A stretch of DNA of 64,000 nucleotides from Paracamarosporium sp. OC-R06-R3 (Eukaryota; Ascomycota; Dothideomycetes; Pleosporales; Didymosphaeriaceae): the NCBI GenBank assembly GCA_019828545.1, contig JACVRA010000054.1, positions 297,503 through 361,502 on the forward strand, read 5' to 3'. The notes under the pieces are model-generated. The model did no database searches. It had not been told where the DNA came from and saw only the letters and a program-made list of their open reading frames with translations. How positions within the stretch are numbered: the stretch's first letter is position 1; every line of letters starts with the position of its first letter. Shown here in pieces: positions 22,943 to 34,429 of this stretch. A program made the translations under genes and the position numbers.

Positions 22943-23313
22943 TGTTATGGCTGTGCCGCAACATGATTACACCTTGGGTAATTATGCTGACAGTAGCGAT
23001 GAGGATGACCCCCGGTGGAGCAGTTCCGGGGATCTCGCTCATGGAGATGACGCAGACAACATGGAAACATGACTAGGTTACGTGACTGGCTCTGCGGGCT
23101 CTGCGCCATAGAGCCCACAGAGCCACAAGGAAACCATGTATATAAGCACTTCTAGGATAGCTAGATAGATCCTCATCGCCAATCCACGATAGTTTCTTGC
23201 ATCCAGTTCCAAACGGAAGATTACTATTAAGTCTTTGGCAACACACAGCTGAACACCCTTGTGGCCCTCATCTCTCACTAGAACCCTTCGAGGCGAGCTT
23301 CGTAATTATAACA
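22943..23313 (+). mobile_element. Solo-LTR candidate
   Basis: A 371-bp segment begins TGTTAT and ends ATAACA, the short terminal inverted repeat with TG...CA ends typical of LTRs. It contains a TATA-like CATGTATATAAGC at about 23136-23148. No matching second LTR or internal gag/pol sequence is visible nearby, so it would be a solo LTR. The flanking five bases (AGGCT left, CCCAG right) do not form a target-site duplication, which weakens the call. A hairpin (GGCTCTGCGGGCTCT and its near-complement, about 23087-23123) lies inside. Confidence 0.35.
22947..23072 (+). CDS. Small acidic ORF inside the LTR candidate (41 aa)
   Basis: ATG to TGA, 42 codons, starting MAVPQHDYTLGNYADSSDED, strongly acidic and protein-like in composition. 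It lies within the LTR candidate. It may be chance, a remnant of a coding exon, or a short leader peptide of an element. No homolog is recognised. Confidence 0.2.
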   Translation: MAVPQHDYTLGNYADSSDEDDPRWSSSGDLAHGDDADNMET

Positions 23314-24131
23314 CCCAGCGAACCCCGTTACAAGGCTCATCTGCACTATAATCTCAAGCGTTGAAGAGCAGCCATGCGCGCAGAACAACTATAGCGTAGA
23401 AACTGGAAACGAATTTCGGTCATGACTATACTGTGCTGCCTTTGACGCACAAACTCGGAAAGCCTCACCATCACGCGATGTGACAGCCGCCCAACCTGTC
23501 GACACTTTCACGACACGTCTAGGATCGGACAGATGGCATCGCATGCACGTGACTAAACGCTGAGCTGCGCCTCTTTCGGAGGGTTGACGCACGCGCGGCA
23601 CGCCTGTGAAATCGAAGGCAATAGCCTGTTATCTACAGCTAGGAAATGATCTGGATTCGGCTACGCTTGGGACGACGAACACATCAAGGCTATGATTCAG
23701 GAAGGGAAAGAGAGAATTTGAGGGGCCGATAGAGCCTGGAGGTCAGACCCGAACGGGTAGGGGTGACAACAGTGTTTGCAAAGGACATAATACCGCTGTC
23801 AAGCTACGCGCAAGACGTCGCAAGACTCGCGAAGGATATAAGCGATCCGCATGAGCTTGAGCCTTCCTATTGTAGAACCATAGACGCTATGTTACCCTTC
23901 GAAAACAATGAATTTAAACTCGTGGGCTCCCCAAATCACGTGATCGACCTTTAGAGGCCACGCGCGGAAGATCAATTTTCCGCGGGCGGTGTTCCTCATT
24001 GCGGACGCGGTTGACTCTATCATGCATCACAACAGGACGACAGTGCGAAATCTGCTGCAATCTAAGCGCTGGCCATGTATCATTCCATTTGAATTTCTTT
24101 GTTGAGTCGCCACCGTCACGCTCTCGCCTCG
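23314..24131. other. Region without a supported gene
   Basis: A 0.8-kb stretch. One plus-strand frame (about 23763-23954) has ordinary amino acid composition but lacks an ATG. No conserved motif was found. Confidence 0.4.
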
Positions 24132-24917
24132 ATGTCGACCCCTACAGCGATCACCTTCCCGACTCTCGAGGCGGCAGCAATTGCAGAGGCCTTGCAGAAC
24201 GAGCGCGAAGCCCAGACCCCAAAACCGGACTGCTTCGCCCACATCGAGCACGACTACAAGCACGGATGCGCACAAGAGCACCGGGTGCCTACGCCAATCA
24301 GTGAAGATCTTAAAGACCTTCGCCGACACGCCTGTGTACATGGCTCTGAAACGCCGGTTTACCACACGGCGATATAGCAAGGAAGTGTACATGTGGGCGC
24401 TCGGCCCAGTGCTGCTGCAGCTTTGCTAGAGTGGGGTCCACAAAACGACGAGGGATGGATCGAGGAGCCCTGTGGCGAAATCAAGGAGCTGGGCTTCTCA
24501 GCCTGGATTAGCAAGGCATTGATGTCCCACATCAAGACAGCAGTACCCGAGTCTGTCTAGCAAATCCTCGGGGAATTGCTCTGTGGGTCACCTTCAGACA
24601 GATGGAGCGCAGCTAGATGCCAAACATGGGTGAAAGTGGGCTTTTTGCTACATATCGACAGCGCCGCCGATGATATCAGCCATAAGAGGACACGAGACAC
24701 CGACGAACGGAACGTTGACGAGGACGAGTTCAGAAAGGTCAGGAGCAACCACTCTAACCTAGACACGATTTGCGCTGGCTACACCCGTCGCGAGACCAAG
24801 CCCATTCAAGACGAGCTGCACCAAGCAGCAGTAAACGACCCCTCTCTTCTGGATACATTGCCTTGGGGTGTTGAAAATGAGCAGACGAACAAGGACTTGG
24901 GCGACGGAACATGTTAA
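24132..24917 (+). pseudogene. Unknown ORF interrupted by two in-frame UAG codons
   Basis: Frame 24132-24917 (262 codons, ending TAA) begins MSTPTAITFPTLEAAAIAEA and keeps protein-like, charged composition to its end (PWGVENEQTNKDLGDGTC). It is broken by TAG at 24375-24377 and TAG at 24558-24560. Each is followed directly by CAA. The first TAG could be the acceptor of a 42-nt intron (24336-24377, donor GTACAT) that keeps the frame. For the second, no in-frame intron was found. Alternatives are nonsense mutation of a once-continuous gene, stop-codon readthrough, or a real stop at 24560 giving a short protein of about 130 residues. I recognise no family. The Cys/His-containing N-terminal part (CFAHIEHDYKHGCAQEH) could bind metal, but that is speculative. 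Confidence 0.4.
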
Positions 24918-25410
24918 ACTCAGCCCGTTAACAGAGTCGTTGGATCCCGTGGTGAGGTCAGGTTAGCGTAAACGCAAGGACCGACAGCACCCCCCTTAGG
25001 CGGCGGGCACGTCTTTTACCTATCAGCTTAAGTCGACGCACTACGCATGCTATACTATGGGCTTAGTAAGCGCGGAAGGGTGCAATCGTCTCCCTTTCCA
25101 GACGCCCACAAAACGTTCCCAGAGCTTGCCCGAGCGATTTTAATGTCCTTCGTCCAGCTCGATCACAGTCCGTCCATCCTCTGCGTCTATGACCTCCGTT
25201 CAAGACACTAACTATGTCTTCCTGACTCGCATAGCGACCGCCCTCGCCCCCTCGAATCATCGACCACAGACCCTCGTTCTGCTGACGCTATATTGCAATA
25301 GGTCGTGGGATCCATTGTAAGGCGTGTCTGCTACTATCTTGGGTGGGTAACATCTCCTTCTTGCTAAGTAAGTAACGTCTAAAGACGGCAAGGTATAACT
25401 GGTCGATTGA
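24918..25410. other. Gap upstream of the unrecognised gene at 25.5 kb
   Basis: Contains scattered protein-like snippets on the plus strand (for example a frame reading AHKTFPELARAILMSFVQLD at about 25110-25170). These may be upstream exons of the next gene, but I could not join them with consistent phase. Confidence 0.35.
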
Positions 25411-26416
25411 CAACTGAGGTGCCGAAGCGTGAATGGTAACCAATCAAATGCCCGTCCTTGGTTGTATTTACACATATATCCGTTTGCAGAACCTAACGCA
25501 TTTAGAATCTCCGCCCGCATCCGCGAATACATGATGTGTAACATTCGCTTCATATCCTCCAATGCATTCTGCAATACAACACACCAGATGACCGCGTATT
25601 TCTCACCAATACTGCGATGGGGAAGCGATAAACGACTTTCGGGGATCTCTACCCGTATCTTGGAAAATACACTCCGTCTCGCCAAGGGTCGCCTTAGGAT
25701 CATCGTCGTCCTTTTCGAGCCAATCGCGGACAGCGGGTCGTATGACGAGATGATAAAGCGATGCCCTACACTCCGAGAGATCAACTCACTCATCCGCATG
25801 GTGTCAAATGGGAAGTATTCGCTGGACGATGTCACAATACTAGACGTCCGAGTCCTACTTAGCAAGGCGAGAAGGGAACACTGGAATATGGGTGATGATG
25901 TGGTGGAGGCAGCGTATGACGTGTTTCAAGAGGTGGTTGAGCAGAAATCGCCCGATGTGATACTGACATTACAATGTCAGACGATGACAGCCAAGAACAG
26001 ACTTGCGCGAGAATTATGTGGACATTTCCAGGAACACTCCGCTACCAATAGGCTCCGGATTCGAGGTCGCAATACAATAATCATACATGGATTCCATCCG
26101 AGCATGTATCTAAACTACACAGAAGATACCCAGAAACAAGCTCGACTGCGCCAACTTCTTACGGCTCGCTTCCAAAAAGCCTTTGATTCCCTTAACGCAG
26201 TACAAGTCCGTCGACAGAATACTGCACGCGAATCGGATGAGACGTATTACAATCATAAATCGCACCGTTCGCACAGGCGATACACCGTCAAGGTAAGCTC
26301 TGCAGTAAAATGTGGCACATCTTGCGACCTTTACTGATGGGAATCAGCCATTTCTTGCCTCTCGATCTTGCGATATATTAACCGTGACGAAGGAATTCCA
26401 AAATATGCAGATCTAG
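25411..26416 (+). CDS. Unrecognised fungal gene, 5' end uncertain
   Basis: A frame open from 25411 runs to the splice donor AAG|GTAAGC at 26292/26293. A 55-nt intron (26293-26347) leads to a last exon 26348-26416 ending TAG, in phase 0. The first ATG in frame is 25531. A strong acceptor TTTGCAG at 25489 suggests that at least one upstream exon is missing from this model, so the frame 25411-25530 may be partly intron. From 25531 the product is about 276 residues. It is helical and charged in the middle (LSKARREHWNMGDDVVEAAY, then VFQEVVEQKSPDVILTLQCQ) with a C-terminal block TIIIHGFHPSMYLNY. The IxxHxxHPS pattern resembles nucleotide-processing or glycosylase-type active-site strands, but I cannot assign a family. 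Confidence 0.5.
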
Positions 26417-27304
26417 TTTGTCGACATCGGCACCCTTGACATCGTCACCGTTCGAGTTTATTGCGATGCAGATGTGGCAGTCTTTGTTCTTCTAGTCTTT
26501 TGCCACGATTGCAGAGCCACCTGTGTGGTATCAACGAGACGCAGTTGGTCAAATATCACATGTGTTCACCGGATGCAAGCAGGTACTTCAATGCAAAGTA
26601 TAGCTCATGTCGTATCCCAAGTGAGTTGCTGTAGCATGTAACTTGATACCGGTGATTTACGGACCCCCTCCCATCCGGAGCTTGCAATCGTGTCTAGCGA
26701 ACTACATGTGACGCTGACTTTGACAGACTGATAAGGATGAGATGATGTAACGGACAACGGCACGTGAAAGTCCACATGATTGACGAGTGTAGCGGTTCGA
26801 CATACATGGGCTTCGAAATTCTTTCCCAACATAGCTCATATTTGCTATGCGTAACGATTCCCTGGAGCAAGACAACGTTGACGGCGAGAGGAAGAGATGC
26901 GGATCCAGCTTGTAGATAACTGCGGAGACATAGGATCTGCTTCTCCTTCGCAATAGCCACTCTATGGGCTGGTCTAGGCTAGAATGGCGTTAGTTCATGA
27001 TTTCATGATAAATCAAGGTTGGGAGAGGATTCCCTGACCTTACTAAGTCGTCAGTCCTGTCACATCGATGCCTTCTCTACAAGCTACATCAGTTTCATAT
27101 GAAGATCTCTGCGAACGGGTGGTAGATGAATGTTTCGGCTGCGTTATCTGCATGCTTCCTGCGACGCAAACGGTTCATGCTTACCGTTGACAGAGGCGGG
27201 CACCCTGACGACGAAAGTATTTAAAACACCCAAAGTCCTCGCAGAATGTCACTTTATCTGTGACTGAAGCAATCGCATACACTTCACGTTTGCCACGCCC
27301 CAAT
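26417..27304. other. 0.9-kb region without a supported gene
   Basis: Only overlapping short frames on the minus strand (26605-26960) without conserved features. It includes the promoter of the dynamin gene. Confidence 0.45.
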
Positions 27305-29665
27305 ATGACAGCAACAAAACCACTCGGACTCAGTGCAGTCGGCGACCTCGACAACGAGAAACGTCTGCGCATCCTCGGCGTCATTGACAAGCTGCGAGAG
27401 CTTGGTGTGAGTGAGAATGTGTCTCTGCCTCAGGTACGTAGCGGCCATCGCAATGTCGGAGTCAGTACTCATCGTGAGCAAGCTGGTAGTTGTTGGCGAC
27501 CAGTCCAGTGGGAAGTCGTCCCTCTTGGAAGGACTCACTGGATTGTCCTTCCCCATTGCTAGTGATTTATGCACACGTTTTGCAACGCAAATTGTTCTAC
27601 GTCGTGCGCCAGCGCATGAGGCAAAGGTAAAAATTACGATCATCCCTGGTCCAGATGCGCAGGGGGACGAGAAGACCCTGGATTTTCTGCTAGGCTTCAC
27701 GAAGACGCTTTCCGTTGAGGAGTTCGACAGTGAGAGGTTTCAGGAAATCTTCAACGAGGTATTTAGGAGCAATCGAAGTCAATGACAGGATTGATCTAGC
27801 ATAGGCTGCTGAGCGTATGGGGTTGCCGGGTCCGAACACAGAAAACCTGGAGGATCTTGAGAAACGCTTCTCTGACGACATCCTCAAAATCGAACTCTCT
27901 GGGCCCGATCATCATCATCTCAGTGTCGTTGATGTGCCAGGACTGTTTCACAGTAAGGTCAAATTTACGGAAGTATGGATTTCGCTAATTGCCAGACCCT
28001 ACTAAATATCAGACTGAAGAAGACCGAGCAATTATTCGGAAGCTCATTGAGGATTACATCACTGATAAGCGGACCATCATCTTGTTCGTATGTTTCGGGA
28101 CGTTTAAGTACCATCTAATTCTATTGTAGGGCGGTCATGGATGCTCGAAATAATCTTGCTAACCAAGAAGTGTACGTGGCTCCTAACGTTGCAGTTTCAC
28201 GATTGACCAATCTAGATTCTCCATGGCCCGTGCAGCTGACCCCGCTGGCAAACGTACCGTTGGAATCATTACGAAATGCGATGCGTTGCAGCCCGGAGAT
28301 GAGCAAGGTGTATGTGTAGATGGTCATAGATGAACTAATGTATCTAACATGAGATAGGTCTTTCGCATTGCCAAGAACGAGGTTGAGAAACTGACCCACG
28401 GATGGTTTGTCGTGAAAAATCGCTCAACCCAGGAGATTGTGGAGGGAGTTACAATCGAAAAGCGGCACAAGCGCGAGAAGCAATTCTTTTCAACAGTTGC
28501 TCCCTGGACTGCTTTAAAAAAAGACCGAACTGGAATCTATGCGCTTAAGGCTTTCCTTGGAGGTCTTCTTTATAACCATATTAGCAATGAATTCCCAGAC
28601 GTTGTGAAGGATATTGAGCAACTTTCGTCGACCACCCTGAAAGAGCTAGAGATACTTGGGCCGTCGCGTCAGACAGCCGCCGATCAGAGGCGCTTCCTAA
28701 TGCGCTTAGCCAATGCGTATCAGCAAGATGTGGTGAACGCTCTAAGCGGGAACTATGATCCAGGGCTCGACGGAGATAATCCAGTCAAACTGCGAATGCA
28801 TGTACGCAAACTTAATGATAAGTTTGCAGCTCGCATGGCACGTTCCGGACATGCCAAGATTTTCCAGAATGTGCAAGGAGATATTGACATAGAGTTTGCG
28901 CGCTCAGGCGGCGACAGGGAGAATATCTCCGAATGGATTCGGAATCTCTACCGCGAATCTCGTGGCGCCGAGCTGCCTGGCACGGTGAATCCGCGAGTTC
29001 TTGAAAACATGTTCCGCCAACAATCTGAGCCCTGGCAAACCATCGCGAGTGTCTACATTGGAAGAATCAGCACTGCTATCCAGGAATTCAACGAAGCAGT
29101 GTTTGAAGAAAGGATCTCGGACGATGAATTAAGGATGAAACTTGTGGCAAAGTTGTCTAAAGGACACAGTGACATACACGACAAAGCTGGCCAGCAACTC
29201 AGAACAATTTTGAACGATGAAAGAGGTGGAATTCTTCAAACAGTGAACCACTACTTTGCTGATACACTCTCTGCTATCCGTGAAGAGCGAGTTCTAGCAA
29301 GACTAGAAGCTGCAGGCATCGAAAACGGCTGCACGGTTGATATGACCCAGATGCTGAAAAGTGTCCATCTCAGCAATGAAGACCAGGCCGTCAACGACAT
29401 TCACGATACATTAAAGGCCTATTATAAAGTTGCTTTGAAGCGATTCACGGACAACGTTGTACTACAGGTCACTGAACGTCTATACCTTGGCCCTGAGGGT
29501 CCGGTAAGGAGCCTGTCTCCCGAGATGATTGGCGATCTACAGGACGGTGAATTGACTGATCTGGCGGGAGAGAACTTCGCTACCTCAAGCACCAGGAACG
29601 AACTCCTCAGCAAGTATGAGCGATTCCAGAAAGCACTGGATATTGCAAGACAAGCACTCGTGTAG
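27305..29665 (+). CDS. Dynamin-superfamily GTPase (fungal Mx-like)
   Basis: Seven exons: 27305-27433, 27483-27758, 27805-27952, 27996-28083, 28130-28171, 28216-28309 and 28358-29665. All phases close and the introns are 43-49 nt. The product is 694 residues. GTPase motifs are G1 GDQSSGKSS (48-56), G3 DVPG (178-181), the MDARNNLANQEV block and G4 TKCD (247-250). A helical middle/stalk region follows (THGWFVVKNRS, then a RGAELPGTVNPRVLENMF block). At the C-terminus a GED-like segment covers about residues 600-690 (NDIHDTLKAYYKVALKRFTD). There is no PH or Pro-rich domain, so it belongs to the Mx-like fungal group rather than Vps1/Dnm1. Known relatives oligomerise on membranes; the roles of the fungal Mx-like set are largely unknown. 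Exon 4 ends at a GTTCGT donor. Confidence 0.9.
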
Positions 29666-32043
29666 CTGTTTTGTCTGGTGAGAATGGTTGTTATCATTAG
29701 TTTCCGCGACAACGATTCAACATCGTTCATTGATTTTATTGTAATTAGTCATACTACGATCTTTTGTTGCGTTCATCTTTGGATATCGCCCAAGAGCCAA
29801 GATTTGTTGGCTCAGTTGGCTGTGCAGAAACCATGGCCGGCAATCCGAAGATGGTATTTCTCGATAGCAATATATTCTTCATCGCTTCGCAAATCAGTTA
29901 CGTCTGCACTACGTTATTTGTCACTCGAAAGGATCACGTTACTACCCAGCCATAAGAAAAAGACATATGGGATTATGTCCTCCCGAAAATTGCAGCTATT
30001 TTCCGCGAATATAAACTTGATGGCATAAGTTTAGAACATCTTAGACTTTCAGAAGGATAGATCGATGAGTACGCTCTTCAAATCATCAACAATAGATTAC
30101 TGGGATTGTTGCGAGGCATATCAGACCGCGGTGGATTTAGACAAATTAGCAAATTGTGAATATGTTACGGTACTGAATACGATTGTTATACAAGTGATCC
30201 TACCCCGCCCATCCAAGCCAACCCCACAGTCTAGAAAGCGGGTTGCTAATTAGAGAAACAACATTGCGCGTGAAAGTGACATTGTTCAATTCCTCCACTT
30301 CTGCCTGGGATATCCAGCCAAGGTGTACGTACTCCTTATCCATAATCACAACTGCGTAAGATCCGTCTATACCTTTTCCAAGTATGTATAATTGACCCTA
30401 TGCTTGTTAGACAATAAACCACACGTAAATAGTCTACGTACCCCAGACGATTGAGCTTTATTGATTGTTCTCTTTGAGACATGCCAGACGGCACGGTGGG
30501 CGAGCAAATCATTTATTCCGAGCTGGGCGAAGAAGGGTAGCACGCTATTCATATCCCATTGACAGTCTCGTTCGAAGACAAGATATGCCTCTTGCGATGG
30601 CCATTTAGAGAATTGGGATGCCTGCATAGTTGAATTTGGATGTCTGAATAAATACCAGCGAAATGATGTTCCCATCACGAAGACGAAGACGCTCCCTTTT
30701 ATACCTAATACTTATCGGAATTGAAGGAGGCAGTGTCAAGCTATTACTGGTAACAGGCTGACAATTAATCCTTAGCACAACTCCTTCTATTTGATAGGCT
30801 CGCACCCTGGCTTAGGCGCGTGCTTGCACACCTAGCTATTCTGTGCGACGGATATTGGATTAAGAAAACTCTACGGAGAAAGGCAAGACCTCCGCTAGGT
30901 TAGTTAAGCTAGGACTGGGTGCCTAGAACTTAATTGACTATGGCGTTTAAAAACGCTGCGAACTCTACAAGGTAACTTTTGCATTCTAGAATTAGCCAAA
31001 CGCCGAGCGTATGAGGCACGTTTGACACTTTCAAATGTACTCTGTTCTCAACGTCTTTTTAAAATCGTGATAATATTGTCATTAGAAGCGACCTAACACT
31101 AGTACGCTGTTCCGCCTTGTCAGAACATGCGGGCGTTCCCGGCTATTCCTACGATGCTCATACGGCGCAATGGGGGAACTGTTAATAGCCCTTGAGCTAA
31201 TGTATGCAGAATAGGTGTATTGAAAGGTGAGAACTCTGCAGGGCTAGGCCTACCACTAAAAGAGGGGGGATGAGCCGGCCCTCTTTCCAAGCGCCAATAG
31301 ACTCCTGGCCATTTCTAGACATTTGAAAACGAGCGTTACTCTTGTTGTCAGGCAATGCGTGATATGATGAGGCCTGATCATGAAAGAGGTGAAAAAGATT
31401 GTTACACCTGCGTCAGCCTCCTCTAAGGTGTACAAATGAGCCAGAGGAGTCGCAGTCACAAGCACATCTCTATAACCGCCTTATTCCGTCCAATACGCCT
31501 CACTATAAGCGCCCAAAGGTTTCATGTGGATTTCTGGATGATGAATTCCCTGGACCATTTAGATAGCGGCATAGCGTCCTATCTCAGAGCTTTAATTTTC
31601 TGCGGATCTTCACATGAGATCATTGTCCATCAAGGCTAGCGGGCGGTTCCATCCGGTTGCGCTACAACTCCCTGAGATAGTGTGCTGTGGAAGTCAACCA
31701 TAGGCCTGAGACTCCTTCGAGGCATACTCGACGCCACGTCGTCTTCCAAATTCAAACACGTAATGTGTGAGGCGCATGTAAAAGTCTTTATATGTTGCGG
31801 TGCAAGGGCATTTCCTGACCGTCCAATTGGAGCTTTCCTACCCCTGTACGCATTGGGTATATATACCTGGCTCGACGCACTCGTGGAGCCTTTCCATTAC
31901 TCCCTTCTTTCCTCTCAACTTCTACAGAGTCGACCCTCTACATCATATTCCCTCGCCATTGCTGCGATAAGAACGCCTACTCTCTTCTCTTACACTTTCT
32001 ATCTGCCTCTTATTTTATTTCACGCTCTCCTTCGCTCTACAGA
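29666..32043. other. 2.4-kb AT-rich gene-poor region
   Basis: Long stretch with elevated A+T, many TAG/TTA runs (for example CTAGCTATTCTG, about 30830) and only short random frames on both strands. Composition is compatible with decayed, possibly RIP-affected repeat DNA, but no element ends could be found. The last 200 bp form the promoter of the next gene. Confidence 0.45.
31823..31865 (+). promoter_or_regulatory. CCAAT and TATA elements upstream of the F-box-like gene
   Basis: CCAAT at 31823-31827 and TATATATA at 31858-31865, about 180 bp before the ATG at 32044. They are followed by a pyrimidine-rich leader (TCTTCTCTTACACTTTC, about 31980-31997), a typical fungal core promoter layout. Confidence 0.55.
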
Positions 32044-33063
32044 ATGAAGACGCGAGGACGACCCAACGGAGAAATTTGGCCTAGGCTCGGTGCTCTGCTC
32101 AATGGAGATCCAGCAAACACTCGGACGGTCGAAGAACATTCGTACGCAGCTACGTTAAGCGCTGAGGAGATGCTACATATTGCGAAGTGTGAGCATCACT
32201 TTGGCATGATGCCACTACGCTCATGGGAACGTATGGCCTGGTCGCAGCGTGGCGTTCGGAAACATTCCTGCTCTCTCCGGGCCCGATGTGCAGCGGTGCT
32301 TATATGTGGACATCGATGCGGACGGCCATTTGTCCGTACAGATACGCGAGATCAACAATGGTACTGCGGGGGACACGACCTATTACAGCCTAAGAGGCAG
32401 TCCAAGCTGCTCCAACTTCCAGGGGAAGTCCGAAACGAAATCTACAAGTACGCGTTTCCTCCATTCTTAGGACTCATGCCTTGGCATGAAGGGAGTGGTA
32501 TAAGGCTTCTTGAGGTCAACAAACAGGTCCATAAAGAAGCTATAAGTCTAATGTATGGCACGAAACCACTTCGACTTGAATATGAGGATATGGACTTGAG
32601 CATTGATGATCATTTTTTCGATTGGGGCGGCCAAGTTTACTACAGACACGGCTTGTCATGGAAATGGAATCAATCTGTGCTTCTCCGATTGCTCAACAGA
32701 GAAGCGTTTCAATACATCAACGATATCGAGATTTTCGTGAATATTGAAGACCCCGAGGATGTCGAACGCTCGATTTTGCTGGACTTCGTCGATGCACTCC
32801 GCACTAAACGAAGAACACAGCCAAGGCGCCTTACGATAAAGTTATCTACGGTAACGACGTTAACGGATGAGAAAAAGGTAGAATTTTCCCGCTTTCTCCA
32901 GGCGTTTAGGGAAGTTTCGGAGTTTAAAGACGTCCGCTTTGAACTTCAATGTCGGCATCAAGATACAACAAAGGATGGAGAACAGCTCCTTCAAAGAGCA
33001 TACGAATTAAGGGATAGCCTGTTACCGAGACGGAAACGTAAATTTGAGCAATTTCAGGAGTAG
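32044..33063 (+). CDS. F-box-like (2EXR-type) protein with N-terminal Cys/His segment
   Basis: Single-exon, 339 residues, starting MKTRGRPNGEIWPRLGALL. Residues about 75-112 contain a Cys/His cluster (CSLRARCAAVLICGHRCG ... WYCGGH) that could bind zinc. An F-box-like helix follows at about 122-138 (LLQLPGEVRNEIYKYAF), with the motif LLEVNKQVHKEAISLMYG after it. This arrangement (short F-box-like start, 'L..N.qv..Ea...y' block, then an alpha/beta C-terminus) is that of the very large fungal 2EXR/F-box-like family. F-box proteins recruit substrates to SCF ubiquitin ligases. That role is inferred here, not shown. The C-terminus is basic (LLPRRKRKFEQFQE). Confidence 0.75.
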   Translation: MKTRGRPNGEIWPRLGALLNGDPANTRTVEEHSYAATLSAEEMLHIAKCEHHFGMMPLRSWERMAWSQRGVRKHSCSLRARCAAVLICGHRCGRPFVRTDTRDQQWYCGGHDLLQPKRQSKLLQLPGEVRNEIYKYAFPPFLGLMPWHEGSGIRLLEVNKQVHKEAISLMYGTKPLRLEYEDMDLSIDDHFFDWGGQVYYRHGLSWKWNQSVLLRLLNREAFQYINDIEIFVNIEDPEDVERSILLDFVDALRTKRRTQPRRLTIKLSTVTTLTDEKKVEFSRFLQAFREVSEFKDVRFELQCRHQDTTKDGEQLLQRAYELRDSLLPRRKRKFEQFQE

Positions 33064-34148
33064 CATTGAGGTCTCTCATTATTATAGAAGTAAGAATACA
33101 CAAATTAGAGACGCGTTCTAGGCGCCTAAAAGCGTAAAGCCCCTTACTATCATTATCGTTCTTGAATCGATCTCTCACTTTCTCTTTTCGTACACGGGTA
33201 GATGTAGGTGAGGGCAAATTCGAGGCAGCAACATGGACAGTGATTTAGAGAGCTCTTCTACGCTTGGGGGCGCCACGTCGCAGGTAGAAGGAGAGCGAGA
33301 AACAAGGGACTAATAGAACGCTAGAGACCTAAATACATTAGAATGCTGATAGTAAATGACATAGGACCACTTCCAGGCCATGCACAAGACGCAGCAAGTG
33401 ATAGAGAGAAACAAGGAAGGTGGCGAGCGAAGGGCGCTCAACGTCTATTGCGGTCTTTCTGGCGAACCTGTTCCAATGCGCCACGACTAGTGCTGTGATG
33501 CTAGTAGGTGGGCAGTAGAATTTGCAAACATTATTAGCCGAGTGCCGCGAGCTGGCGAAGAAAATTGGCTCTGAGCTAAACTACAAGACACATTACAGCG
33601 GATGTAGTCGAAATAAACGGCAAATCGTTATTATGGAAGTGCCTCAGCAGGTGCAAAGCGGTACGCTTTTGTCGTGACCGGCGCTATAACACCTTGCCGA
33701 CCGTGGCTTTCGCGCTATCGTCCTTCTAGTGTAGCTGGATTGTGTTACTCGCCCTTGGTGAGTTGCAGTTGAAGTTCGGGTGTAGGATCGCGCTCTGCAA
33801 CTCCGCGCTCTGGGGAAATTAGGTCCGCATTGGAGGCGGCCTTAAAGATGAATGCGCCATTGATTGGCATGAATTCTATCTACAGTCAGATGTCACGTCG
33901 CTTGAACTTATGGCCATTGACTTCACCACGTGACGTACAGCTCGTAAGCGGGAACCGTCTCGAACGCGCCCGTCAACTGCAGTCCGAGGTGCTGAGTCAA
34001 CTGCTCCGAGAATTAGCCGACCCATCAAGCCCAAGCCGTCATCACTCTCACCTCAGTGGTGTCGTTCACCATAAGCACCCTCCATGCTGTATCCTCGCAG
34101 CTACATCGATGTGTAACTCCACGCCGTCCTCCCTAGCAGCAGACAATC
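33064..34148. other. 1.1-kb region without a supported gene
   Basis: Short random frames only. A plus-strand frame from 33830 to 34282 overlaps the fragment described next but has no conserved features. Confidence 0.45.
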
Positions 34149-34159
34149 GTGCGGCGAAC

Positions 34160-34386
34160 TTTACAAGCGCGCAAACACGTTACGCCACCGTCGAGCTTTA
34201 TCGAGCCTCCAACACCACCTGCAACGGAGGAGAGGTTCCCTCAGGCCGAACGCATTCTCGCACACTTCAAAGACATTCATAGCGGACATAGAGAACTCTG
34301 TGGGCAGAAGCGGATACAGTTTCGGCTTGTGGACGGCGAGTTTGATGAGATAGTACGGCGCCTTGAGGGAGACCAGACAAACCACC
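34160..34386 (+). pseudogene. Truncated fragment of a fungal gene, 5' of the phosphotransferase
   Basis: Frame without an ATG encoding PSSFIEPPTPPATEERF, then QAERILAHFKDIHSGHRELC and a RIQFRLVDGEFDEIVRRLEG block. The start (Pro/Thr-rich EPPTPPATEE) and the repeated helix blocks resemble the N-terminus of a family of hypothetical proteins that I associate with Pleosporales genomes. Coding similarity stops at about 34386, and the following sequence is the start of another gene. It looks like a truncated copy juxtaposed by rearrangement. Family recognition is from memory and should be treated as tentative. Confidence 0.45.
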
Positions 34387-34429
34387 ACCCAACGTTGAGC
34401 TTTGTGTTCTCTCCTAGTCTGGCTTTAAC

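Noticed and set aside
25257..25865. 202-codon minus-strand frame
   Set aside because: Antisense to the better-supported plus-strand gene, which has proper splice sites and a coherent C-terminus.
29678..30253. Short frames downstream of the dynamin gene
   Set aside because: AT-rich, overlapping, no motif; treated as non-coding.
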